This document shows positions 50,232-61,438 of a DNA stretch of 64,000 nucleotides, piece after piece. The DNA lies in contig JADJWR010000002.1 of the NCBI GenBank assembly GCA_016716275.1, positions 620,001 to 684,000 of the forward strand, read 5' to 3'. The first letter of the stretch is position 1; every line of letters begins with the position of its first letter. Source of the stretch: Burkholderiales bacterium. Its GTDB lineage: Bacteria; Pseudomonadota; Gammaproteobacteria; Burkholderiales; Burkholderiaceae_F. The notes beneath the pieces are model-generated. The model saw only the letters and a program-made list of their open reading frames with translations, did not search any database and had not been told where the DNA came from. The position numbers were made by a program, and so were the translations under genes.

Positions 50232-51155
50232 ATGCTCAAGCAACGCACGCTCAAGAAGATCGCCAGCACCGTCGGCATCGGCCTGCACAGCGGCACCAAG
50301 GTGCAACTGGCGCTGCGGCCGGCAGCGGCCGACACCGGCATCGTGTTCCGCCGAGTCGATCTGGACCCGCCGGTTGAAATCCCGGCCAGTGCGCTGGCGG
50401 TCGGCGACACGCGGATGGCCTCGACGGTCGAGCGCGACGGTGCCCGGATCGCCACGGTCGAGCACCTGATGAGCGCGCTCGCCGGGCTCGGAATCGACAA
50501 CTGCTACGTCGACGTCGACGCGCCGGAGATTCCGATCATGGACGGCAGCGCGGCGAGCTTCGTGTTCCTTCTGCAGTCGGCGGGCATCGAGGAGCAGAAC
50601 GCCCCCAAGCGCTTCGTCCGCGTGCGGCAGACGGTCGAAGTGCGGGAAGGGGAAGGCACGCAGCTCAAGTGGGCGAGACTGTCGCCGCACTTCGGCTTCA
50701 AGCTGCGCTTCTCGATCGCCTTCGACCATCCGGCAATCGACGCCACCGAACAGGACGTCGAGGTCGACCTGGCGCGGGAGCCGTACGTCAGCTCGGTTGC
50801 AAGGGCGCGGACGTTCGGCTTCGTGAACGAGGTCGAGGCGCTGCGCGCGGCTGGACTTGCGCTCGGCGGCAACTTCGAGAACGCGATCGTGATGGACGAG
50901 TACCGTGTGCTGAACACCGACGGGCTTCGTTCGGGCGACGAGTTCGCCAAACACAAGATCCTCGACGCGATTGGCGACCTGTATCTGCTGGGCCGGCCGC
51001 TCATTGCCGCCTACACCGCGCACAAGTCGGGCCATGCCCTGAACAACCGGCTGCTGCGCGCCCTGCTTGCCGACGAGAGCGCCTACGACGTCGTCACTTT
51101 CGACGACGAGCGGCAGGCCCCCGCGGCTTTCCTGCGGCCGGCGTTCGCCGCCTGA
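50232..51155 (+). CDS. lpxC: UDP-3-O-acyl-N-acetylglucosamine deacetylase
   Basis: The zinc hydrolase that commits the cell to lipid A synthesis. The 307-residue product starts MLKQRTLKKIASTVGIGLHSG. The zinc site is formed by His in TVEHLMSALAGLGID and by His and Asp in FAKHKILDAIGDLYLLG. The catalytic His is in HKSGHALNN, and IPIMDGSAASFVFLL and ARTFGFVNEVEALR are further signatures. It lies downstream of ftsZ, as in most proteobacteria, but appears to have its own start signal. Confidence 0.97.
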   Translation: MLKQRTLKKIASTVGIGLHSGTKVQLALRPAAADTGIVFRRVDLDPPVEIPASALAVGDTRMASTVERDGARIATVEHLMSALAGLGIDNCYVDVDAPEIPIMDGSAASFVFLLQSAGIEEQNAPKRFVRVRQTVEVREGEGTQLKWARLSPHFGFKLRFSIAFDHPAIDATEQDVEVDLAREPYVSSVARARTFGFVNEVEALRAAGLALGGNFENAIVMDEYRVLNTDGLRSGDEFAKHKILDAIGDLYLLGRPLIAAYTAHKSGHALNNRLLRALLADESAYDVVTFDDERQAPAAFLRPAFAA

Positions 51156-51215
51156 TCACGGCCTGAGCGGTGGTCGTCGAGGCAGGGGTCCGGCCAGGCG
51201 CCGCCCGGGACGCGG

Positions 51216-51719
51216 CTATTTGCCGCGCTCGAGCCTGGTGCGCAGCAGCGCCTGAAGTCGCTCGGCCGAACGGCGGAGCGCGGAATCATGGAGGTGTCGG
51301 GCCAGATCCTCAGCGAACCCTAGCGCTGCACTCAGGCTTTCCGGCGAGTGCACGCTTCCGGTGGGCGCCCTGCTGTCGGTCGGCGAACGTGTCACGGGAA
51401 CGGGGTCGGCCGACTCGCCGGGTTGAAGCCGGATCCGTATTCCAGTAACTTCCGGGACGCGTTCCACCACTGCCTGACGCAGTGCAAGCGCCCGCTGTCG
51501 AAGCTTGGCTGCCTGGGAAGGATTGCCGGCCGTGATCACGACGGTCCGCCCTTGCAGGGCGACGCGAAGCAGCGGCAGGGCGGCTGGGGACGAGCCTGCT
51601 TCCCGGGTGGCGTCATTGATGATCGAGGACAGCCGCTCCAGCAGGCGGGCCTGGGCGATCAGCGCCGCGACAGGGCTTTCGGCGAGCGCGTCGGCCGCCG
51701 ACTTGTAGCGCTGGCTCAT
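51216..51719 (-). CDS. dciA: DciA-family helicase-associated protein (DUF721)
   Basis: A 167-residue protein of the DUF721 family. Characterised DciA proteins help load the replicative helicase DnaB in bacteria without DnaC. The N-terminus MSQRYKSAADALAESPVA matches the betaproteobacterial form. The core has LPLLRVALQGRTVVITAGNPSQAAKLRQ and a helical C-terminus (LRRSAERLQALLRTRLERG). An upstream ATG at 51740 would add seven residues. The gene is antiparallel between lpxC and the M23 peptidase, a conserved arrangement. Confidence 0.78.
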   Translation of the reverse strand: MSQRYKSAADALAESPVAALIAQARLLERLSSIINDATREAGSSPAALPLLRVALQGRTVVITAGNPSQAAKLRQRALALRQAVVERVPEVTGIRIRLQPGESADPVPVTRSPTDSRAPTGSVHSPESLSAALGFAEDLARHLHDSALRRSAERLQALLRTRLERGK

Positions 51720-51816
51720 GACTCGATCGCGCTGTGCCATGGGGCGAGGGCACTGGAAAGGTCAGGCGAAAGTCGCTCCCTCGGGGGCCGGGCAGGCAGA
51801 GATGGAGGTTGCATAA

Positions 51817-52770
51817 GTGCAGATTATCGTGGTCGACAAGCGCCTGTCCCGCGCTCGCACCCTGACGCTCAGCCCGCGTATGTTCGCCGTCGCCATGGCC
51901 GGCCTTGCGATGGCAGTGCTCTTCTCGGTGATCGGTCTTTACGCGGTGACTTTCCGGGCAGCGGTTGCGCTCGAAGTTCCTTACATCCGCGACCTCGCCT
52001 CTTCGCTTATGCGTGGCGAGATCGAGCGCAACGAGCAGTTTGTTCGCGACAACGTCAGCGCCATGGCGCGGCGGCTCGGCGAAATGCAGGCGCAGTTGAT
52101 GCGGTTGGACGCGCTCGGCGAGCGGGTGGCGAAGCTGGCCGGCATCCGTCCGGAGGAATTCAGCTTCCGCGACCTTCCGGGACGAGGCGGAATCGAGTCC
52201 GAAGACGCGCGCCCGCTGTCGATGAGCGAACTCGGCGATCAGGTCGAGCGGGTTGCCAGGGGCGTCGAGTCGCGCGCCGATTACCTCGACGTGGTCGAGT
52301 CTGAGCTGATGTCGGTACAGGTTCGGACCGCCCTGCTGCCGCACAACACGCCGGTGACGACGGGCTTTGTCGGCTCCGGTTTCGGCCGGCGCCTCGACCC
52401 GTTCTCGGGGCAGGTGGCGATGCACGCCGGACTGGACTTCGCGGCTCCCGTTGGAACGCCGATCCTTTCGGCTGCCGGCGGCGTGGTGTCGACCGCCGAA
52501 TACAACCCGGCCTTCGGCCACATGGTCGTGATCGACCACGGCAACGGACTGCAGACCCTTTACGCGCACGCCTCGAAACTGGATGTCCGTTCCGGGGAGA
52601 TCGTCCGCAAGGGTCAGAGAATCGCGCTGGTTGGATCGACCGGTCGCTCGACCGGGGCGCATCTTCATTTCGAGGTCCACGTGAACGGGATTCCGCAGAA
52701 CCCGGCGCGTTTCCTGAGCCGGCAGAGCCACGATTCACCGCTGGCCGAGCTGAACCCGCGCCGGCGGTGA
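51817..52770 (+). CDS. M23-family zinc metallopeptidase (membrane-anchored)
   Basis: A peptidoglycan DD-endopeptidase-like protein of 317 residues. A membrane anchor at about residues 23-43 (MFAVAMAGLAMAVLFSVIGLY) precedes a helical linker with coiled-coil features (about 60-170). The LytM/M23 domain (about 185-305) has all zinc ligands: MHAGLDFAAP (HxxxD), TLYAHASKL and HLHFEVHVNG. It should therefore be active, unlike EnvC-type activators. The GTG start has GGAGG eight bases upstream. secA follows. Confidence 0.92.
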   Translation: MQIIVVDKRLSRARTLTLSPRMFAVAMAGLAMAVLFSVIGLYAVTFRAAVALEVPYIRDLASSLMRGEIERNEQFVRDNVSAMARRLGEMQAQLMRLDALGERVAKLAGIRPEEFSFRDLPGRGGIESEDARPLSMSELGDQVERVARGVESRADYLDVVESELMSVQVRTALLPHNTPVTTGFVGSGFGRRLDPFSGQVAMHAGLDFAAPVGTPILSAAGGVVSTAEYNPAFGHMVVIDHGNGLQTLYAHASKLDVRSGEIVRKGQRIALVGSTGRSTGAHLHFEVHVNGIPQNPARFLSRQSHDSPLAELNPRRR

Positions 52771-52951
52771 CATCCGGCGGACCGACGAGCACCGAATCCG
52801 TCGTCGAGCAACGGGCAGCGCCGGGTCAGGTTCGGCGCTGTGAGATAATTCGCGGTTGCCACGCAGGCGACGCGTCGCCCCGCGCGACTCCGATCCGCTC
52901 CCGATTGCGACGCCGGGGCCTAGCCGGCCCGCGGCGCCCGCGTTTCACGCC

Positions 52952-55720
<2,769 letters not shown>

Positions 55721-55784
55721 AGCGCGCCCACGCGCATCGCCGGGCCGCGCCGAACCGCTCGCCGACTGCAGCAGCCAGCCAACG

Positions 55785-57014
55785 ATGCCGGTCAATCTCT
55801 CTGCCCCCGATCCGGCGTCGCTGAGCGACGTTGCCGGTATCGAACTGGGCTGGGCCGAGGCCGGCATTCGCAAGCCAGGGCGCAAGGACCTCGTGCTGGT
55901 GCGCATAGATGAGGGGGCGAGCGTCGCCGGAGTCTTCACCCGGAACCGCTTCTGCGCGGCGCCCGTGATCGTCTGCCGCGAGCACCTCGCGAGCTCCGAT
56001 GGCGTGCGCGCGCTCGTTGTAAACACCGGCAACGCCAACGCCGGCACCGGCGAGGCTGGACTGGCCGATGCGCGCGCCACCTGCAGCGAGGTGGCGCGGC
56101 TGCTCGACTGCACCGCCGTGCAGGTACTGCCGTTCTCGACGGGCGTGATCATGGAGCCGCTGCCCGTGGCGCGCCTGCTTGCCGGGTTGCCGCAGGCCGT
56201 CGGTCGCCTGGCAGCAACCCGTTGGGCCGAGGCGGCCGAGGCGATCATGACTACCGATACCGTGCCCAAGGCCGCCTCGCGCCAGCGGCTGATCGACGGT
56301 CGGCCGGTCGTCGTGACAGGGATCGCCAAGGGCGCCGGGATGATCAGGCCCGACATGGCGACCATGCTCGGATTCATCGCGACCGACGCGGCGGTCGCAC
56401 TGCCACTTTGGCGCGAACTGACGGCGCAGGTTGCCGAGGCGTCGTTCAACCGGATCACGGTCGACGGCGACACCTCGACCAACGATTCGCTGATCCTGAT
56501 CGCGACGGGACGCAGCGCAGTTGCGCCGATCACCAGGGCGGACGATCAAAGGCTCGGCATACTGCGCGGCGCGGTGCTCGAAGTGGCGCAGCAGCTCGCC
56601 CAGGCGATCGTCCGCGACGGCGAAGGCGCGACCAAGTTCATCGAGATCGTCGTCGAAGCTGCGGCGACCCCCGACGAGGCGGCACGGGTCGCCTACAGCA
56701 TCGCCCATTCGCCGCTGGTGAAGACGGCGTTCTACGCTTCCGACCCCAACCTCGGGAGGATCCTCGCCGCGGTGGGCAATGCCGGCATCGCCGATCTCGA
56801 CCAGGGGCAGGTGCAGCTGCACCTGAACGATGTCTGGGTGGCGCGAAACGGCGGCCGACACCCGCAGTACCGGGAGGAGGACGGACAGCGGGTGATGAAG
56901 GCTTCCGAGATCACCGTCCGGGTCGAGCTCGGGCGCGGCGCGGCGTCCTGCACCGTGTGGACATGCGACCTTTCGCATGACTACGTCAGCATCAACGCCG
57001 ACTATCGTTCCTAG
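55785..57014 (+). CDS. argJ: Bifunctional ornithine acetyltransferase/N-acetylglutamate synthase
   Basis: Transfers acetyl from N-acetylornithine to glutamate in the cyclic arginine pathway. The 409-residue product self-cleaves before Thr in KGAGMIRPDMATMLGF, giving alpha and beta chains. VNTGNANAGTGEAGLADA, STGVIMEPLP and ITVDGDTSTNDSLILIATG are family motifs. The C-terminal end, SHDYVSINADYRS, is standard. It follows secA by 64 bases. Confidence 0.97.
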   Translation: MPVNLSAPDPASLSDVAGIELGWAEAGIRKPGRKDLVLVRIDEGASVAGVFTRNRFCAAPVIVCREHLASSDGVRALVVNTGNANAGTGEAGLADARATCSEVARLLDCTAVQVLPFSTGVIMEPLPVARLLAGLPQAVGRLAATRWAEAAEAIMTTDTVPKAASRQRLIDGRPVVVTGIAKGAGMIRPDMATMLGFIATDAAVALPLWRELTAQVAEASFNRITVDGDTSTNDSLILIATGRSAVAPITRADDQRLGILRGAVLEVAQQLAQAIVRDGEGATKFIEIVVEAAATPDEAARVAYSIAHSPLVKTAFYASDPNLGRILAAVGNAGIADLDQGQVQLHLNDVWVARNGGRHPQYREEDGQRVMKASEITVRVELGRGAASCTVWTCDLSHDYVSINADYRS

Positions 57015-57035
57015 CGACCGGGCGAGTTCGTCAAT

Positions 57036-57929
57036 ATGGCCGAGCCGCGGGATGGCGAAGTGCTGGCTTTGCTGCAGGCGCTGCTTGCCCGCCTCGAGCC
57101 GCTGCTGCCGCCCCGTCGGGAAGTGGATTGGACGGCGCCTGCGTTCCGCTGGCGCAAGCGTCAGTACCTCGGCGGCTCGCTCGGGCACCTCGAGCCGGTG
57201 CGACGGGTGGCGCGAATCGAGCCCGAGGACCTGCAGCACGTCGACGAGCAGCGCGCGGCGATCCTGCGCAACAGCGAGCAGTTCGTCGGTGGTCTGCCGG
57301 CCAACAATGTCCTGCTCACCGGCGCACGCGGCACCGGCAAGTCGTCGCTGATCCGCGCCTGCCTGGCGCGATTCCACGCCATGGGCCTGCGCTTGATCGA
57401 GGTCGACAAGAACGACCTCGCCGATCTGCCGGACATCGTCGCCCTGGTATCGGCCCGGCCGGAGCGGTTCGTCGTGTTCTGCGACGACCTGTCGTTCGAG
57501 GAAGGCGAGTCGTCTTACAAGGCGCTGAAGGCGGTGCTAGACGGCTCGATCGCCGCGCCGAGCGACAACCTGCTCATCTACGCCACCTCGAACCGCCGCC
57601 ACCTGATGCCCGAGTACATGCGCGAGAACCTCGACGCCAAGTACCAGGAGGACGGCGAGATCCATCCGGCGGAAACGGTCGAGGAGAAGATCTCGCTGTC
57701 GGAGCGATTCGGGCTGTGGCTGTCCTTCTACCCGTTCCGCCAGGACGACTACCTCGACATCGTCGCCCACTGGCTGGGGCGCTTCGGCGCCGACCCGGCC
57801 CAGATCGAGGCCGCGCGGACCGAGGCGCTGCAGTTCGCTCTGCAGCGCGGCTCCAGGTCCGGTCGGGTGGCTCTGCAGTTCGCACGCGACTATTCCGGCA
57901 GGCTCGGCATCGGCGGCGGCAGGCGATGA
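57036..57929 (+). CDS. DUF815 AAA-type ATPase
   Basis: A 297-residue P-loop ATPase. NVLLTGARGTGKSSLIRA is Walker A, FVVFCDDLSFEEGESSYKALKAVLDGS includes Walker B, and IYATSNRRHLMP is the sensor-1 region. LDIVAHWLGRFG lies near the C-terminus in the lid. This DUF815 family is common next to argJ and mutT in betaproteobacteria, but no function has been established that I know of. The stop overlaps the mutT start by four bases, so the two are coupled. Confidence 0.87.
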   Translation: MAEPRDGEVLALLQALLARLEPLLPPRREVDWTAPAFRWRKRQYLGGSLGHLEPVRRVARIEPEDLQHVDEQRAAILRNSEQFVGGLPANNVLLTGARGTGKSSLIRACLARFHAMGLRLIEVDKNDLADLPDIVALVSARPERFVVFCDDLSFEEGESSYKALKAVLDGSIAAPSDNLLIYATSNRRHLMPEYMRENLDAKYQEDGEIHPAETVEEKISLSERFGLWLSFYPFRQDDYLDIVAHWLGRFGADPAQIEAARTEALQFALQRGSRSGRVALQFARDYSGRLGIGGGRR

Positions 57930-58861
57930 AGTCGACCGGGCAGCCGCAGCGAAAGCTGACGCGCGTCGCGGTCGGCGTACTGGTCCGGAGCGACGGACTC
58001 GTGCTCCTGGCCGATCGACCGGCCGGCAAGCCGTATGCCGGCTACTGGGAGTTTCCGGGCGGCAAGATCGAGCCGGGGGAGGACGTTGCGGCGGCGCTCG
58101 AGCGTGAACTGCATGAGGAACTGGGCGTAGAAATCGGCCAGTCGACCCCCTGGGTGACCTTCGAGTTCGACTACCCCCATGCTTACGTCGAGCTTCAGTT
58201 CCGACTGGTGGATCAGTGGCGGGGCGGTCCGCATCCGCGCGAGGGGCAGCGGCTGGGTTTCTTCGACCCTGCAGGCACACTGCCGCAACCGCTGCTGCCG
58301 GCCGCTGTCCCGGCCCTGCGATGGTTGCGGCTGCCGCGAACGATCCTGGTGACCGGGCTGCAAGGCCAGGCGGCGCTGGATGCTGGCGCCGCTGCTTCGA
58401 AGCCGGTGGGTCGGCGCGACGCGCCACCGATCATCGTCGTCGACGCGGACTGGCGCATTGCCGGATCACAGGCCGCCTTCGACCGCTTGTCGGTCGCGGC
58501 GGCGGCACGCGGCCGAACGCTGCTGGCTTCCGGTCCGGGCGCGTTGGCGATCTCGGGTGCCAGCGGTGTCGTGCACGAAGCTGTCGATGTCGCGGAGGTC
58601 GCTGAGGCGGGCCGACCGACGGATGCGCTGCGCGCAGCGTGGGTCGACTCGGTCGATAACCTGCGGCTGGCGCTGCGCGGTGGCTGTGACTTCGTGCTGG
58701 CCAGATCGGCGTCGTTGGCCGAGGCGTCGCCTGGCCGGGCGCACCCCTTGCCGGTGTACCTGCCGTGGCGCGACGGGTCGGCCGCGGTCGCGCCGTCCGC
58801 GCAATGCGCGGCGCTGTGGCACTGGCTGGATCTACGGCTGGACAATGAGGCCGAAGCCTGA
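57926..58861 (+). CDS. mutT: MutT Nudix hydrolase fused to a ThiE-like domain
   Basis: The N-terminal half (about residues 8-140) is a MutT-type Nudix hydrolase, removing 8-oxo-dGTP from the nucleotide pool. GYWEFPGGKIEPGED, then RELHEELGVE, is an intact Nudix box with the catalytic Glu residues. The C-terminal half (about 145-311) resembles thiamine-phosphate synthase (ThiE). I cannot find the phosphate and pyrimidine motifs of active ThiE, so it is probably degenerate. This two-domain form is known in beta- and gammaproteobacteria. Confidence 0.88.
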   Translation: MKSTGQPQRKLTRVAVGVLVRSDGLVLLADRPAGKPYAGYWEFPGGKIEPGEDVAAALERELHEELGVEIGQSTPWVTFEFDYPHAYVELQFRLVDQWRGGPHPREGQRLGFFDPAGTLPQPLLPAAVPALRWLRLPRTILVTGLQGQAALDAGAAASKPVGRRDAPPIIVVDADWRIAGSQAAFDRLSVAAAARGRTLLASGPGALAISGASGVVHEAVDVAEVAEAGRPTDALRAAWVDSVDNLRLALRGGCDFVLARSASLAEASPGRAHPLPVYLPWRDGSAAVAPSAQCAALWHWLDLRLDNEAEA

Positions 58862-58923
58862 CGGCAGGCGTCGCAGCGGCAGGTCGATCGCCGCCGCTAC
58901 ATCTCTGGCCACGAGGCCGCTTT

Positions 58924-59130
58924 CTACTGCCTCGGGCCGTTTGCCGGGTGCGGCGATTCCGCGGCGCCGTCGGTGAGGTCGCTGCCGGAGATGACAAACC
59001 GGTCGCTCGCCCAGTCGCCCAGGTCGATCGCCCTGCAGCGCGCGCTGCAGAACGGCCGCCACGGGCTGGTCTCCGACCATTTCACCTCGGCGTGACAGGT
59101 GGGACAGCTGACCATGGCGTGCCGCGTCAT
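58924..59130 (-). CDS. yacG: DNA gyrase inhibitor YacG
   Basis: A 68-residue zinc protein that binds GyrB and blocks gyrase activity in E. coli. The zinc site is CPTC near the N-terminus and CSARC about 16 residues later, followed by the conserved RAIDLGDW. The C-terminal tail is variable and acidic. The ATG at 59130 overlaps the zapD stop (ATGA), so it is the coupled start; a second ATG at 59115 is possible. It is last in the pilB-to-yacG operon. Confidence 0.92.
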   Translation of the reverse strand: MTRHAMVSCPTCHAEVKWSETSPWRPFCSARCRAIDLGDWASDRFVISGSDLTDGAAESPHPANGPRQ

Positions 59131-59903
59131 AGGGCGCACAGTGCAAGGTCGAACTCAACGTCGCGGTCGACCGAGCGAGGCTTCAGATCGCCGTCGGGCG
59201 CCGTGAAGCGGATCCACAACATGTATCGGTTGGCGCTGATCTCCGGGATTGCCTCGGCACCTTCCGGCACGCGCACCTGCAGCAACGCATAGCTGCGACC
59301 CTGCAGGGCCTGCTGGTAGGAACCCTGCGTGGCGACCTGTCGGGAGTGGTGTGCGCTTTCGCGCAGCAGGCGCAGCACCATGCCGAGCGCTGCGCTGAAC
59401 TTGTGCAATGGCTGGACCCAGGTCAGCAGATCACGGCGACGGCTCTCCGCCTCGCGCATGAGCCAGGCGTGATAGGAGGGCAGGTCGAACTCGCATGTGC
59501 CGCCGGGAATCCCCGCCCTGCTGCGGATGCTCGTCAGCCACTCGTTGTCGCGCAGGTGGTGACCGGCCTTGCCGGCAGAGGCGTTGAGGCTTTGCTGTGC
59601 CTGCTCGATCTCCGAAAGCACCCCGGCGAGGGCTTCCTGCGCCACCTGCGGATTGTTGCGCAGTCCTTGCAGCACCTGCCGCTGCCGCTCGAGTTCCTGC
59701 AGCAGATCACCCTTCAGGTCGGTTCTGGACGTGACTTCGAGGATCTCGAACAGCGCCGTCAGCGCCGCGTGGTGGCAATAGGGGTGCGACTGATCGATGA
59801 AGAAGGCGAGCTTGTCGAACAGGTCTTCGAGGCGTAGCAGCGACCGAACGCGTTCGGTGAATGGGTACTCGTAGAGGATCACGGAGTCTCGCCCGCTGGC
59901 CAT
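59127..59903 (-). CDS. zapD: Cell division protein ZapD (Z-ring bundling)
   Basis: Binds the C-terminal peptide of FtsZ and bundles filaments. The 258-residue protein has ILYEYPFTERVRSLLRLEDLF at the start, an all-helical N-terminal domain (about 1-115), and a beta C-terminal domain with CEFDLPSYHAWL, FSAALGMVLRLLRES and RYMLWIRFTAPD. The sequence matches the DUF1342/YacF family. It sits between coaE and yacG, the order also found in E. coli. FtsZ, its partner, is encoded 10 kb away in this window. Confidence 0.95.
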   Translation of the reverse strand: MASGRDSVILYEYPFTERVRSLLRLEDLFDKLAFFIDQSHPYCHHAALTALFEILEVTSRTDLKGDLLQELERQRQVLQGLRNNPQVAQEALAGVLSEIEQAQQSLNASAGKAGHHLRDNEWLTSIRSRAGIPGGTCEFDLPSYHAWLMREAESRRRDLLTWVQPLHKFSAALGMVLRLLRESAHHSRQVATQGSYQQALQGRSYALLQVRVPEGAEAIPEISANRYMLWIRFTAPDGDLKPRSVDRDVEFDLALCAL

Positions 59904-59914
59904 GCGCGAACATA

Positions 59915-60577
59915 TCACAGCCGTTTGCCGCGGCGCGCGCCCGCGCAGTAGCCGCGGTGCAGCCGGCTGACGCGCGCCGCCAACTGTTCGAGGGGCCCCT
60001 CGTTGACCAGAATGTCGTCGGCCGAATCGAGGCGTTCGTCCCGTCGGGCCTGCTGGCTCATGATCTGCCTCACCAGAGTGGCGTCCAGCCGGCTTCGCGA
60101 GCACACGCGCGCCTCCTGCGTCGCCGGCGAGCAGTCGACGACCAGGATGCGGTCGACGCGACCGCGCCAGCTGCCGCTTTCGATCAGCAGCGGCACGACG
60201 AACATCACGTAGGGCGAGTCGCGCCACGCCGATTCGGCGCGCGCCATCGCCACGTCTCGGATGCGCGGATGAAGGATCGACTCCAGCTGTGCCTTTGCCG
60301 CGGGATCCCGGAACACCGTTTCGCGCATCCTCTGCCGGTCGAGGGCGCCGTCGGGGCCGATGTAGCGCTCGCCGAACTGCCGCGCGATGTCTTCGATCGC
60401 GCGGCCGCCCGGCGCGGTCAGGGCGTGGGCGATCGCGTCGCTGTCGATGATCGCCGCGCCGAGCCGTGCAAAGTGGTCGGCTGCCGCCGTCTTGCCGCTG
60501 CCGATCCCGCCGGTGAGGCCGACCGCGAATCCGCTCGGCTCAGAACGGGACAAACCGCCCGGCGATGTCCTGACCAT
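59915..60577 (-). CDS. coaE: Dephospho-CoA kinase
   Basis: The last step of coenzyme A synthesis, phosphorylating the 3'-hydroxyl of dephospho-CoA. The 220-residue P-loop kinase has VGLTGGIGSGKTAAADHFARLG (Walker A), IIDSDAIAHALTAPGG with the acid pair, HPRIRDVAMA, and VVPLLIESGSW. The ATG at 60577 overlaps the end of pilD by 38 bases; a TTG at 60553 is an alternative start with shorter overlap. Confidence 0.94.
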   Translation of the reverse strand: MVRTSPGGLSRSEPSGFAVGLTGGIGSGKTAAADHFARLGAAIIDSDAIAHALTAPGGRAIEDIARQFGERYIGPDGALDRQRMRETVFRDPAAKAQLESILHPRIRDVAMARAESAWRDSPYVMFVVPLLIESGSWRGRVDRILVVDCSPATQEARVCSRSRLDATLVRQIMSQQARRDERLDSADDILVNEGPLEQLAARVSRLHRGYCAGARRGKRL

Positions 60578-61376
60578 AGAGTAAGGCGATGAATCCGGCC
60601 GCGGCCAGGTACGGGCCGAACGGAATCGGGATATCTCGGCCGCGGCGCGCGAGCGCGAGCAGGAAGATCCCGACCGCCGCGCCAACCACCGAAGACAGAA
60701 GCAGAATCGGCAGAAGCATCTTCCAGCCGAGCCAGGCGCCGAGGGCGGCCAGCAGCTTGAAGTCGCCGTAGCCCATCCCCTCCTTTCCCGTGGCGAGCTT
60801 GAACAGCCAGTAGATCGTCCACAGGATCAGATAGCCCGCCGCGGCGCCGATCACGGCTTCGGAAAGCGGCGCGAACGTCCCGTCGACGTTGAGCAGCAGC
60901 CCTGCCCACAGCAGCGGCAGCGTCAGGCTGTCCGGCAGCAACGTGGTGTCGGCGTCGATGAAAGTCAGCGCGATCAGCGCGAAGGTGAATGCCAGCGCAG
61001 CAAGGCCGGCCAGACCCCAGCCGAAATGCCATGCGACCCACACGGAAAGCCCGGCGGTGACGGCCTCGACGATCGGGTAGCGTGCGGAAATCTTGGCGCC
61101 GCAGTGGGCGCACTTGCCGCGGCTGGCGAAGTACGACAGCAGCGGCACGTTGTCGCGGATCCGCAGCGGCGTCTTGCAGGATGGGCAGTGCGACGCCGGC
61201 ATCAGCAGGTTGAAGCGGGTCGCCGGCTCGGAGCTGCGCCCGGCGAGTTCCGCGCACTGCGCCTGCCAGTCTGCCTCCATCATCTTGGGCAGGCGGTAAA
61301 CGACGACATTCAGGAACGAGCCGATCGCCAGGCCGAAGGCCCCCGCGCAGACGGCGAACACGAGATCCGGACTCAA
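60540..61376 (-). CDS. pilD: Type IV prepilin peptidase/N-methyltransferase
   Basis: Cleaves the leader of type IV prepilins and methylates the new N-terminus in the inner membrane. The 278-residue protein has GSFLNVVVYRLP at the start, the two zinc-binding Cys pairs CPSC and CAHC in the first cytoplasmic loop, and the catalytic aspartates in FIDADTTLLPD and in GYGDFKLLAALGAWLG. About eight helices are present. The start is TTG at 61376 by elimination; a GTG at 61361 is possible. Confidence 0.93.
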   Translation of the reverse strand: MSPDLVFAVCAGAFGLAIGSFLNVVVYRLPKMMEADWQAQCAELAGRSSEPATRFNLLMPASHCPSCKTPLRIRDNVPLLSYFASRGKCAHCGAKISARYPIVEAVTAGLSVWVAWHFGWGLAGLAALAFTFALIALTFIDADTTLLPDSLTLPLLWAGLLLNVDGTFAPLSEAVIGAAAGYLILWTIYWLFKLATGKEGMGYGDFKLLAALGAWLGWKMLLPILLLSSVVGAAVGIFLLALARRGRDIPIPFGPYLAAAGFIALLYGQDIAGRFVPF

Positions 61377-61438
61377 GCGTCAATACTCGCGGCCGATGGC
61401 ACGGGCCGATCGCGCCCGCATCGCCGGCAGCGCTCCGA

